From: CAYWEP01 sp964608945
Lineage (GTDB): Bacteria; Patescibacteriota; Microgenomatia; Levybacterales; UBA12049
Assembly (NCBI GenBank): GCA_964608945.1
Contig: CAZSQB010000058.1
Span: 1-6,398 of the forward strand
Length of the DNA stretch: 6,398 nt
Direction of reading: 5' to 3'
Every line of letters starts with the position of its first letter. Position 1 is the first letter of the stretch. The notes under the pieces were generated by a model. That model ran no database searches, was not told the origin of the DNA, and saw only the letters and a list, made by a program, of their open reading frames with translations. Of this stretch, positions 1-5,469 are shown one piece after another. The translations under genes were made by a program, and so were the position numbers.

Positions 1-453
1 CTCACGCCGACCGCATCGCCTACCGCCACACCCGATCCAACAGCAGGCTGGAATACATATACCAACACAACATACGGCTATTCCATCAAGTACCCGCTGG
101 ATTGGACGGCAACAGATTTAGGCCAACTTGAGCCCAAAGTACCAAGTTTTGTGACGCTGAATCCAACGTCTGAGAAAGCATCCCCAAGCGCGGCGCTCTC
201 AATCACTATTTCATCAAGCACAAGAACCGCAACAGAAGTCGCAGCTCTAAAGTCAAAAACTCGACAATCAATCACAGTAAACAGCCTTACTGGCATCAAG
301 ACAACCGAGCGAAATTCAGATGGTGACGAGTCGCTCCACGTTGTTCTGTATGGAACAAAGTATGTCTATATTCTTGTGGGAAAGAAAAAGTATGAAAACA
401 CCTTTAACCTCATCTACCCAACTTTCAAACCCCTCCCGCAGCTTACTGAATAG
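1..453 (+). CDS. PsbP-related protein, C-terminal part (5' end outside window)
   Basis: The frame is open from base 1 to the TAG at 451-453 (150 residues), so the gene begins upstream; the GTG at 151 is an internal codon, not a start. The first 15 residues are a Thr/Pro/Ala-rich linker. A compact domain follows, opening with W-N-T-Y-T-N and then YGYSIKYPLDW, a pattern I associate with PsbP-like/DUF1795 domains of bacterial lipoproteins and membrane-anchored proteins. It ends with a strand-rich stretch (VVLYGTKYVYILVG) and a final FNLIYPTFKPL helix, where such domains usually end in I-L-x-T-F-K-F. Secretion or membrane anchoring is inferred from the linker only, because the N-terminus is not visible. 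The molecular role of these bacterial domains is largely unknown. Its 3' end overlaps the candidate minus-strand ORF by 11 bases. Confidence 0.7.
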   Translation, partial: LTPTASPTATPDPTAGWNTYTNTTYGYSIKYPLDWTATDLGQLEPKVPSFVTLNPTSEKASPSAALSITISSSTRTATEVAALKSKTRQSITVNSLTGIKTTERNSDGDESLHVVLYGTKYVYILVGKKKYENTFNLIYPTFKPLPQLTE

Positions 454-637
454 CAAGCATGCGGTCGATGCCTATTTTTGCTTTCCTGGCTGTTGTTTTT
501 TTGATATGCACGACTTGCTCATCCTGATACGGCTTCATCGGGTCGCAACAATCATCGCATAACACAATTTCCATTCTGTATTTCTCAGTCGCGACCAAAA
601 TTTTCTTCGCTTTCGTCACTTTAGCCCTTTCTATCAT
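443..637 (-). CDS. Possible small Cys-containing protein (doubtful ORF)
   Basis: A 64-residue minus-strand reading from ATG at 637 to TAA at 443; the frame also extends to a GTG at 709. I do not recognise it. It is basic at both ends, with a central CDDCC cluster followed by DPMKPYQDEQ and then HIKKTTARK, so a small metal-binding fold is conceivable, but no second Cys pair is present. I prefer ATG 637 because the 24 extra residues from GTG 709 run straight through a dispersed repeat (659-691). There is no Shine-Dalgarno sequence. A minus-strand promoter could lie in the symmetrical element at 697-726. The ORF converges on the PsbP-like gene and overlaps its end by 11 bases. Protein-like composition and the lack of any other gene in this gap are the only support; it may be a chance ORF or a decayed gene. 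Confidence 0.33.
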   Translation of the reverse strand: MIERAKVTKAKKILVATEKYRMEIVLCDDCCDPMKPYQDEQVVHIKKTTARKAKIGIDRMLAIQ

Positions 638-658
638 CTGCTCAGTCGACGAATATCT

Positions 659-691
659 GATTTCCAATTGCAAAAATTCCTCGCAATGACG
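659..691 (-). repeat. Short dispersed repeat, CGTCATTGCGAGG type
   Basis: Read on the minus strand it begins CGTCATTGCGAGGAATTTTT and ends GCAATTGGAAATC. ATTGC and GCAAT can pair as a 5-bp stem around an 11-base loop. The opening matches the widespread 'CGTCATTGCGAGG' family of intergenic palindromic repeats that I know from other bacteria, including CPR genomes. Only one copy is in this window, so the assignment rests on recognition of the motif. It lies inside the long form of the minus-strand ORF, which argues against that form. Confidence 0.5.
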
Positions 692-696
692 TTGGT

Positions 697-726
697 ATTG
701 TAGAAACACCTATAAAAATCTACAAT
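697..726. repeat. Perfect 8-bp inverted repeat upstream of prs
   Basis: ATTGTAGA (697-704) and TCTACAAT (719-726) are exact reverse complements separated by 14 bases, ending 6 bases before the prs ATG. The right arm contains the putative -10 box and the left arm the putative -35 box, so the repeat could be an operator for a dimeric regulator. If the transcript begins near the ATG the repeat would not be transcribed, which argues against an RNA hairpin role in prs mRNA. Confidence 0.5.
698..726 (+). promoter_or_regulatory. Putative prs promoter
   Basis: TTGTAG (698-703) and TACAAT (721-726) are separated by 17 bases. The -10 matches the sigma-70 consensus at five of six positions; the -35 matches at three. 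Only GGTTTT lies between the -10 and the ATG at 733, so transcription would start at or within a base or so of the start codon. The element is symmetrical, and the same pair of boxes with the same spacing can be read on the minus strand. Confidence 0.45.
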
Positions 727-732
727 GGTTTT

Positions 733-1635
733 ATGAAGGTTTTTAGTGGGAGTGCGAATCGGCCGCTCTCGGAGAAGATTGCAGTGTCCTTAAGTTTACA
801 ACTCTCTTCCATAGAACTGCATACTTTTTCCGATGGCGAGCAGCGAGTGAAGCTTGAGGAAAAAGTCGTCAATGAAGACGTAGTTATCGTTCAGCCCACA
901 GGTATCCCGACAGACAAAAATTACATGGAGCTTTTTTTTATCATCGACGCAGCTCGCCGCAACGGCGCAAAATCAATAACAGTCGTCATTCCATATATTG
1001 GCTATCAGCGGCAAGATCATGTGTTTCGGACTGGTGAGGCGAGGTCTTTGGAAGTGGTGATTCGTTTTATGGAGCAGGCCGGTGGGACGAAGTTTATCGC
1101 TGTTGACACCCACACGATTAAAGTACCTGAATTATTTATTAAACCATTTGTTCATGTTTCGGCGCTCCCACTATTTGCAAAGATTATAAAAGAAGAGGAT
1201 TTGATAGATAGCGATAGTTTTCTTGTCTCACCCGACATGGGCGGGATCAGACGGATCAAGCAACTTTCAGAAATGCTTGATGACTTGCCTTATGCGGCGA
1301 TTGAAAAAAATCGAGATTTGAAATCCGGCGCTTTGGCGGCAAGAGTTATTCATGGAAAGGTGCACAAAAGAGCAATCATTGTTGATGACATGATATCAAG
1401 TGGTGGAACAATTGTCACCGCGTGTAAGTTACTCAAGAAAAAGGGGGTTGAGCGGATCTACGTCTTTGCAACCCACCCGGTCTTTTCCGAAAAAGCACCG
1501 GAGTTACTTCAGGCTTCATTTGCCAAAAAAGTTTTTGTTACTGACACAATTTTCGTCTCCAAATTTTCGCAATTCCCAAAACTTGAAATTTTATCAGTCG
1601 CAGATGTGATTGCAGAACAGATAAAGTATGAGTAA
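733..1635 (+). CDS. prs: Ribose-phosphate pyrophosphokinase (PRPP synthetase)
   Basis: Transfers pyrophosphate from ATP to ribose 5-phosphate, giving PRPP for nucleotide, histidine and NAD synthesis in the cytoplasm. The 300-residue length fits the family (about 280-320). Visible landmarks are FSDGE (32-36), the ATP-side segment MELFFIIDAARR (65-76), IPYIGYQRQD (86-95), DTH (125-127, where most members have DLH or DPH), the flexible-loop lysine in AIEKNR (K192), and the ribose-phosphate loop VDDMISSGGT (217-226). After the RQD motif it reads GEARS (101-105) where common bacterial enzymes have REPISA, a feature nearer archaeal-type enzymes. The region usually reading HAGQIQGFF is HTIKVPELF, so the regulatory interface is probably altered. 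The start has no Shine-Dalgarno sequence and sits 6 bases after a TACAAT box. recR follows 9 bases downstream and is probably cotranscribed. Confidence 0.93.
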   Translation: MKVFSGSANRPLSEKIAVSLSLQLSSIELHTFSDGEQRVKLEEKVVNEDVVIVQPTGIPTDKNYMELFFIIDAARRNGAKSITVVIPYIGYQRQDHVFRTGEARSLEVVIRFMEQAGGTKFIAVDTHTIKVPELFIKPFVHVSALPLFAKIIKEEDLIDSDSFLVSPDMGGIRRIKQLSEMLDDLPYAAIEKNRDLKSGALAARVIHGKVHKRAIIVDDMISSGGTIVTACKLLKKKGVERIYVFATHPVFSEKAPELLQASFAKKVFVTDTIFVSKFSQFPKLEILSVADVIAEQIKYE

Positions 1636-1644
1636 ATTAATAAT

Positions 1645-2259
1645 ATGAAAATACCACGCGCTGTGCAGAATGTTATTGATAGTTTTGAACGTTTGCCTGG
1701 GATTGGGCCCAAGACCGCCCAGCGGTTGACATTTTATTTGTTACATGTTCCGCAAGGCGAGTTAGATAGGACTGCCGAGTCATTCCAAAATCTCAAAAAA
1801 GATACTGTTTTATGTTCAATCTGTCATAGCGTCGATGAGACCGATCCATGCAGTATTTGTGGCGATCCAGAGCGCGACAAGACTGTTGTCTGCGTTGTCG
1901 AGCAACCACTCGATGTGTTGGCGCTTGAAAAAAGCGGACGATACAAAGGAACATATCACGTTTTGCACGGCAGGATTGACCCTTTGAATAACATCGGTCC
2001 TGATGAAATATTCATCCACCAGCTCCTAGACCGCGTCAAAAATCCAAGTGACGGATTTGAAATTCGCGAAATTATCCTCTCAACCAATCCAACTATGGAA
2101 GGAGAAGCAACAGCAATGTACATCGCCAAGCAGTTAAAATTAATTGATCAGAGTTTGAAAATCACTCGGATAGGACGGGGACTTCCAGTTGGCAGTGATA
2201 TCGAATACGCCGACTCCACAACCCTCGATAGAGCAATTGAGGGAAGAAGCGACTATTAA
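1645..2259 (+). CDS. recR: Recombination mediator protein RecR
   Basis: RecR works with RecO (and RecF) to load RecA onto SSB-coated single-stranded DNA during gap repair. At 204 residues it is full length for the family (about 200). Domains in order are: a helix-hairpin-helix with RLPGIGPKTAQRL (16-28); a four-cysteine zinc finger with C57, C60, C69 and C72; a Toprim domain starting VCVVEQPLDVL (82-92) with the acidic E86; and the typical C-terminal segment ITRIGRGLPVGSDIEYAD with TLDRAIEGR. The C4 finger and all core motifs are intact, so it should be functional. The ATG lies 9 bases after the prs stop, with no Shine-Dalgarno and no separate promoter seen, suggesting cotranscription with prs. 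Its TAA overlaps the stop codon of the convergent minus-strand gene by the shared bases TTAA. Confidence 0.96.
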   Translation: MKIPRAVQNVIDSFERLPGIGPKTAQRLTFYLLHVPQGELDRTAESFQNLKKDTVLCSICHSVDETDPCSICGDPERDKTVVCVVEQPLDVLALEKSGRYKGTYHVLHGRIDPLNNIGPDEIFIHQLLDRVKNPSDGFEIREIILSTNPTMEGEATAMYIAKQLKLIDQSLKITRIGRGLPVGSDIEYADSTTLDRAIEGRSDY

Positions 2260-3017
2260 ATCTCACACTCAAGATACAATCCGAGGTGGTCCGAGAGGTC
2301 GAGGTCATTAAGTACCTTGAATTTTTTTACATGCACGCCTTCAGTAACATAAATATAATCAACAGCCAACCCTTCTGGAGACAATTCGTCTTTTGCTTTA
2401 TGATTTCTTAAATTCAGCGTATTGGTGATATTATGCTCAACTATCAAGTTTCGACCAAGCAAATTAATCCACTTCGCAACCTGGGTGTGAGGACCTAGAT
2501 TAAAATCGCCAGTCAAAATAAATGGTCGCTCAATACCTTGCAAGTACTCAAAAAATCTCCTGCCTTGTTCCAGTTTGTGTGGCGCGTCATCGGCGTCAGG
2601 ACTCCAGGCAAGATGCGTCGTAACAATAGTAATTTCTTTCCCATCTTTATATAATGCTAGTCGAAGCACGGTACGAGGATCATCTTCAAATTTTCGTGGT
2701 TTAATCCGGGGCACTTCATAAAAAGGAGACAGCCAAATCCCTTTTTTGCGGATCATCTGAAAAGAAGGTTTGTAAAAAATCACATTTGCCTCATATGATT
2801 CTTTGTCTTGAGCAACATGCCATGAAACAATCTTCTCACCTTTATATCCAAGCTTATTAGTAATATCTGTATAGCAATTATTTTTATGAAAGCTTAGCTC
2901 GCCGCCTGAAACTTCTTGAAAGCAGAGGATATCAAAATTTTCTTTCTTAACGTACTTGATAATATTGTCGAGATACTTTCCATAGAGGATATTTAAGCTG
3001 AGCAGTTTTATTAGCAT
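2256..3017 (-). CDS. Endonuclease/exonuclease/phosphatase (EEP) family hydrolase
   Basis: A metal-dependent phosphodiesterase of the EEP superfamily (DNase I, exonuclease III, sphingomyelinase and inositol-phosphatase relatives). From ATG 3017 it is 253 residues. The catalytic signature is complete: N9 in LSLNI; Q34-E35 in FQEV, where the Glu binds Mg; H135 in TTHLAW; D171 and N173 in GDFN; D220 in VDYIY; and D243-H244 in SDHLGL. No signal peptide or membrane segment is visible, so it is probably cytoplasmic. Substrate cannot be told from sequence; DNA, a nucleotide or a sugar/lipid phosphodiester are all possible. TTG at 3020 would add one residue, but ATG 3017 lies 7 bases after a perfect TATAAT (3030-3025), consistent with a leaderless message. 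It is divergent from the DUF59 gene and convergent with recR. Confidence 0.88.
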   Translation of the reverse strand: MLIKLLSLNILYGKYLDNIIKYVKKENFDILCFQEVSGGELSFHKNNCYTDITNKLGYKGEKIVSWHVAQDKESYEANVIFYKPSFQMIRKKGIWLSPFYEVPRIKPRKFEDDPRTVLRLALYKDGKEITIVTTHLAWSPDADDAPHKLEQGRRFFEYLQGIERPFILTGDFNLGPHTQVAKWINLLGRNLIVEHNITNTLNLRNHKAKDELSPEGLAVDYIYVTEGVHVKKFKVLNDLDLSDHLGLYLECEI

Positions 3018-3024
3018 CAAAGTT

Positions 3025-3030
3025 ATTATA
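3025..3030 (-). promoter_or_regulatory. -10 box of the EEP-family gene
   Basis: On the minus strand TATAAT occupies 3030 to 3025, followed by seven bases and then ATG at 3017. Transcription would begin close to that ATG. No good -35 hexamer is seen at 16-18 bases upstream. Confidence 0.5.
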
Positions 3031-3040
3031 GATAGTCAAA

Positions 3041-3049
3041 TGATATAAT
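3041..3049 (+). promoter_or_regulatory. Extended -10 promoter of the DUF59 gene
   Basis: TGATATAAT is an extended -10 element (TG, one base, then perfect TATAAT at 3044-3049). Seven bases separate it from the ATG at 3057, so the transcript would begin at or next to that codon. The last two bases of TATAAT plus the next G form the apparent upstream ATG at 3048, which would not be transcribed. No convincing -35 is seen, as is common for extended -10 promoters. Confidence 0.6.
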
Positions 3050-3056
3050 GCGAGTA

Positions 3057-3365
3057 ATGATTTTGAAAGAAAAAATCTTAGAACAACTCAAGACCATCAT
3101 AGATCCAGAACTCCACCTCAACATCGTCGATTTAGGCTTGATCTACGATATTGAAATCACACAAGATATAGGTTTAGCAACTATTACAATGACCCTCACA
3201 ACCCCCGGCTGTCCACTCTCCTTTGTTTTTGAAGAGTGGATTCCTGAGGCGGTGAAAAAGGTTGATGGAGTAAAAGATGTAAAGGTTGATCTCGTCTGGG
3301 AACCAGCGTGGGATCCGGACAAAATTTCAGATGAAATAAAGGAAGAACTAGGTTTGATAAGATAG
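3057..3365 (+). CDS. MIP18/DUF59 (FeS assembly, SufT-like) protein
   Basis: A 102-residue stand-alone DUF59 domain. Relatives (bacterial SufT, PaaD, eukaryotic MIP18/CIA2) help mature iron-sulfur proteins, so a role in Fe-S cluster delivery is inferred. The sequence shows the family hallmarks: IDPELHLNIVDLGLIYDI near the N-terminus, then TMTLTTPGCPL carrying the conserved single Cys. It then has VDGVKDVKVDLVWEP and a C-terminal WDPDKISDEIKEELG helix. Length and motif spacing are those of a complete domain. I place the start at ATG 3057, not 3048, because ATG 3048 is part of the TATAAT -10 box and 3057 lies 7 bases after it. There is no Shine-Dalgarno. No suf or isc genes are nearby. A large hairpin follows the stop. 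Confidence 0.9.
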   Translation: MILKEKILEQLKTIIDPELHLNIVDLGLIYDIEITQDIGLATITMTLTTPGCPLSFVFEEWIPEAVKKVDGVKDVKVDLVWEPAWDPDKISDEIKEELGLIR

Positions 3366-3374
3366 ATTAGAATT

Positions 3375-3455
3375 AAGAGTTATGAATTATGAGTGCTGAG
3401 TTATGAGTTGATAGGGTTTTAACTTAGGACTTATAACTCATGACTTATAACTTTT
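3375..3455. repeat. Long hairpin of tandem GAGTTATGA-like units, possible terminator
   Basis: The arms 3375-3409 and 3421-3455 align without gaps around an 11-base loop. Most mismatches are G opposite T, so an RNA stem of about 35 pairs with G-U wobbles is possible on the + strand. Each arm is built from repeated units resembling GAGTTATGA or its complement (for example GAGTTATGA and AATTATGAG on the left, TTATAACTCATGACTTATAA on the right). A run of five T (3452-3456) ends the right arm. It lies 9 bases after the DUF59 stop and could terminate that transcript. Related AT-rich repeat hairpins occur as dispersed elements in many bacteria. Confidence 0.6.
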
Positions 3456-3458
3456 TGC

Positions 3459-3464
3459 TAAACT
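3459..3464 (+). promoter_or_regulatory. Weak candidate -10 box for the Gln-rich gene
   Basis: TAAACT (four of six matches to TATAAT) lies 6 bases before ATG 3471, the same offset as at prs. No acceptable -35 is seen at normal spacing, so support is mostly positional. Confidence 0.25.
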
Positions 3465-3470
3465 GATAGT

Positions 3471-4058
3471 ATGCAGATAGGAAAAGCGTTGGGTAATTTT
3501 GAAGACGAAATAGAAAAAGAGGTCAAGCGGCAATTCAAGCAGACTGCACAAGCGGTTAAGGGGCAGTTTGTCTCTACCAATAAGCAAACGCAAGGTCCCG
3601 CTACAGGCGCAACGGATGCTGGGACCAATGAGCAAGGAGGTCAGGCGCAACAGCAAGGGCAACAGCCAGCAACTGATCAATTCGCCAAGGAGTTTATCGA
3701 GGACATGTACGCGCCGTCTGATCCGCAGGCAGCACAACAGCACGGCTATGGTGGGCAGGTAGATCCCTCGGGCAAGAAACCAAGCAAGTTTTTCCAACAG
3801 CAAATACAACAAGGCAAAACACCTGATGAAGCACAACAGCTAGAAGTGCTTCGCAAAAAACTGCATGATGAAGTGTATTACATACCATTGACAAAACGTC
3901 AGCAACGGCAGGAAGAAGAGCGACCGGCGGAAAAAGTAGAAAGAGAGAAAATGGAAGAGCTAAAGCTTGAAGATGAGAAAAAGAAAAAAAAGCCACCGCC
4001 ACTTGCAGTCCAGATGGCATCCAATAAAGCCGAACAATTCCCCGGCGTGAGCGGGTAA
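3471..4058 (+). CDS. Gln-rich charged protein, Microgenomates type (DUF5660-like)
   Basis: 195 residues, no signal peptide or membrane segment, largely disordered composition. In order: an amphipathic charged N-terminus (about 10-33), a Gly/Gln/Thr/Ala-rich stretch (about 38-70) and a short conserved-looking block around FAKEFIEDMYAPSD (71-84). Another Gln-rich stretch follows, then a basic helix around LEVLRKKLHDEVYYIPL, and a long Glu/Lys-rich helix (about 147-175) leading into KKKKKPPPLAVQ. The protein ends abruptly with PGVSG. This architecture, especially the EERPAEKVEREK helix and the PPPLAVQ...PGxSG tail, resembles a family I recall as DUF5660 from Microgenomates; that label is from memory and needs a profile search. 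Function unknown. It has no Shine-Dalgarno. Its last 27 bases recur imperfectly at 5470-5497. Confidence 0.75.
   Translation: MQIGKALGNFEDEIEKEVKRQFKQTAQAVKGQFVSTNKQTQGPATGATDAGTNEQGGQAQQQGQQPATDQFAKEFIEDMYAPSDPQAAQQHGYGGQVDPSGKKPSKFFQQQIQQGKTPDEAQQLEVLRKKLHDEVYYIPLTKRQQRQEEERPAEKVEREKMEELKLEDEKKKKKPPPLAVQMASNKAEQFPGVSG
4032..4058 (+). repeat. Imperfect direct repeat, copy 1 (3' end of Gln-rich gene)
   Basis: These 27 bases encode the last residues and stop of the Gln-rich protein. Their core TCCCCGGCGTGAGCGGGTAA matches 5478-5497 at 18 of 20 positions. With the preceding GAACAAT included, 24 of 27 aligned bases agree with one gap. The copies flank the 440-residue gene. Confidence 0.6.
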
Positions 4059-4097
4059 ATAAATGCTTCTCTTACTTCACAAACAATAACCCACGTT

Positions 4098-4126
4098 TTG
4101 ACTATAGGATTATTTTTCTATATAAT
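4098..4126 (+). promoter_or_regulatory. Strong sigma-70 type promoter of the 440-residue gene
   Basis: TTGACT (4098-4103) matches the -35 consensus at five of six positions. It is separated by exactly 17 bases from a perfect TATAAT (4121-4126). Transcription should start near 4133, leaving only a few bases before ATG 4137. This is the best consensus promoter in the window. Confidence 0.75.
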
Positions 4127-4136
4127 CGTTGTTCTT

Positions 4137-5459
4137 ATGGCTGGAGACACCGAAGCAGAAAATAGGATGGGCGAGCCGAATCCGCGTGACGAGAAGGATG
4201 CGCTCCGCTTGTTCCAAAGAAATTACTTACTCATAGGATATGATACTGACCAGAGAATTTTTATCAGTAATACGTTTCCTCAGTATACTCTTTGTACGTA
4301 TTCACTTGATCACACTCCGAAAGACGGAAAGAAGGAAACACACACAGTTTATGTCGATGATTTGTTGAGATTTGTCAGTCCTCTGGATTTTGAAAAAAAA
4401 GAAGGGGACGGATTTCGTTTGCTTTTTGGTTTGGCATGTACTGCGCAAAGACCGGAGGAGTTGGCAAATATTTATAATGGCATTCGAGTGCTGAGTCAGA
4501 TTAAGGAAACAAGAGAAACAGAGCAGAGAATTAGGTTATCTCACCGAAAAGTTTTGGAGAGGACAATGCCAATAACGAGTGTCAGTAGAGAGGCTGCCTT
4601 TATCGATCAGGAGATCCATCAATTCAGCGGTGAGTACCCATTTGCAAAGGATAGAAATTGGATGCGATTTATGCAAGCAATTGCAAATAAATTTTTTATC
4701 GAAGGAGATATTGACTATCAGAAACGTCGAAAGTATTTAGTTGAAACTGCGTTCTTTATGCTTCTTCACGGGGGATACAGTCATCAGTGGCGAGTGAGAA
4801 TGTTTGAGAATCTGGGGAAATTTGATTTTCATATCGATCGGTATACTCAGTGGAAAGCATTCTCGCAATCAGAATTCGCAAATGATGCGAGTTTTTGGGA
4901 GCATGTCGACGGAACATGGGCGGGCATAGATATTACAGCGATTCCGAAACCAGCGTTGGGGAATGACTTCAGTGCTATATCCAAGGACTCGCAAGTAGCT
5001 GAGGACACGGGTTATAAACAAAGATATCTTGATCTCTTGAATACACACACGGCAATGCTGGAAGAAAAAGACCGGTTGAAAATACAGCTTAACAGTGTAA
5101 GACATCAACTTACAGCAGCACTTGAAAACGTTCGTACTAAGGGAGGGGAAATAAGGAGACTGCGCAGTCAAGTAACCACACTTGAAGGTCAGATAACTTT
5201 GTTATCCGCAGTTGCAGAGTCCGTATCAAGGTCTAGAGCTATCGCTGCCGAGCGTGATGTGGTTGATATCTTCCTTGCCGCTGCAGGATTGACACGAGGC
5301 AATCTCCAAAGTATGGATTCTACGAAAAGGGTACAGGCTTTGAGAGACTTGCGAAAAGCAGCGGGCCGCTTCTACTCGAGCGACAGAGGAATAACACCGG
5401 ATGAAGAAAAGCTTAAAGCAATTAACAGCTTTCTCGATCAGTGGAAACCTGGTCTGTAA
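4137..5459 (+). CDS. Uncharacterised 440-residue coiled-coil protein with J-like C-terminus
   Basis: I do not recognise the family as a whole. The start is ATG 4137 (MAGDTEAENRMGEP): the in-frame TTG at 4098 is the promoter -35 box, and the hydrophobic leader it would give is an artefact. The N-terminal two-thirds (about 1-290) is globular, mixed alpha/beta and rich in aromatic residues, with no signal peptide or membrane helix. A predicted coiled coil spans about 295-370 (LNTHTAMLEEKDRLKIQL, then further heptads to VAESVSRSR). The last 67 residues (374-440) resemble a J-domain outline: VVDIFLAAAGL, a basic helix with RVQALRDLRKAAGRFY, then SSDRG (414-418) where HPD would sit, and a closing EEKLKAINSFLDQW helix. 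Without HPD, stimulation of Hsp70 would not be expected. It has its own strong promoter, and an imperfect 28-base repeat flanks it. Confidence 0.8.
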   Translation: MAGDTEAENRMGEPNPRDEKDALRLFQRNYLLIGYDTDQRIFISNTFPQYTLCTYSLDHTPKDGKKETHTVYVDDLLRFVSPLDFEKKEGDGFRLLFGLACTAQRPEELANIYNGIRVLSQIKETRETEQRIRLSHRKVLERTMPITSVSREAAFIDQEIHQFSGEYPFAKDRNWMRFMQAIANKFFIEGDIDYQKRRKYLVETAFFMLLHGGYSHQWRVRMFENLGKFDFHIDRYTQWKAFSQSEFANDASFWEHVDGTWAGIDITAIPKPALGNDFSAISKDSQVAEDTGYKQRYLDLLNTHTAMLEEKDRLKIQLNSVRHQLTAALENVRTKGGEIRRLRSQVTTLEGQITLLSAVAESVSRSRAIAAERDVVDIFLAAAGLTRGNLQSMDSTKRVQALRDLRKAAGRFYSSDRGITPDEEKLKAINSFLDQWKPGL

Positions 5460-5469
5460 GATTTTATCG

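Noticed and set aside
456..479. Possible terminator after the PsbP-like gene (GCAT/ATGC before five T)
   Set aside because: The stem is only 4 bp around a 7-base loop; too weak to call.
320..562. 80-residue plus-strand frame after the PsbP-like gene
   Set aside because: It overlaps the end of the PsbP-like gene in another frame, and its late part is the antisense of the better minus-strand candidate.
3048..3050. ATG 3048 as start of the DUF59 gene
   Set aside because: These bases overlap the TATAAT -10 box, so they would lie upstream of the transcript; ATG 3057 fits both the promoter and the family N-terminus.
3375..3455. Tandem units read as a CRISPR array
   Set aside because: Units are about 9 bases with no unique spacers and are arranged as two inverted arms; no cas genes nearby.
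3438..4020. Leucine-rich minus-strand frames opposite the Gln-rich gene
   Set aside because: They are the complement of CAG/CAA- and GAA/AAG-rich codons, which read as Leu, Cys and Phe on the other strand; no start signal, and the plus-strand protein is family-like.
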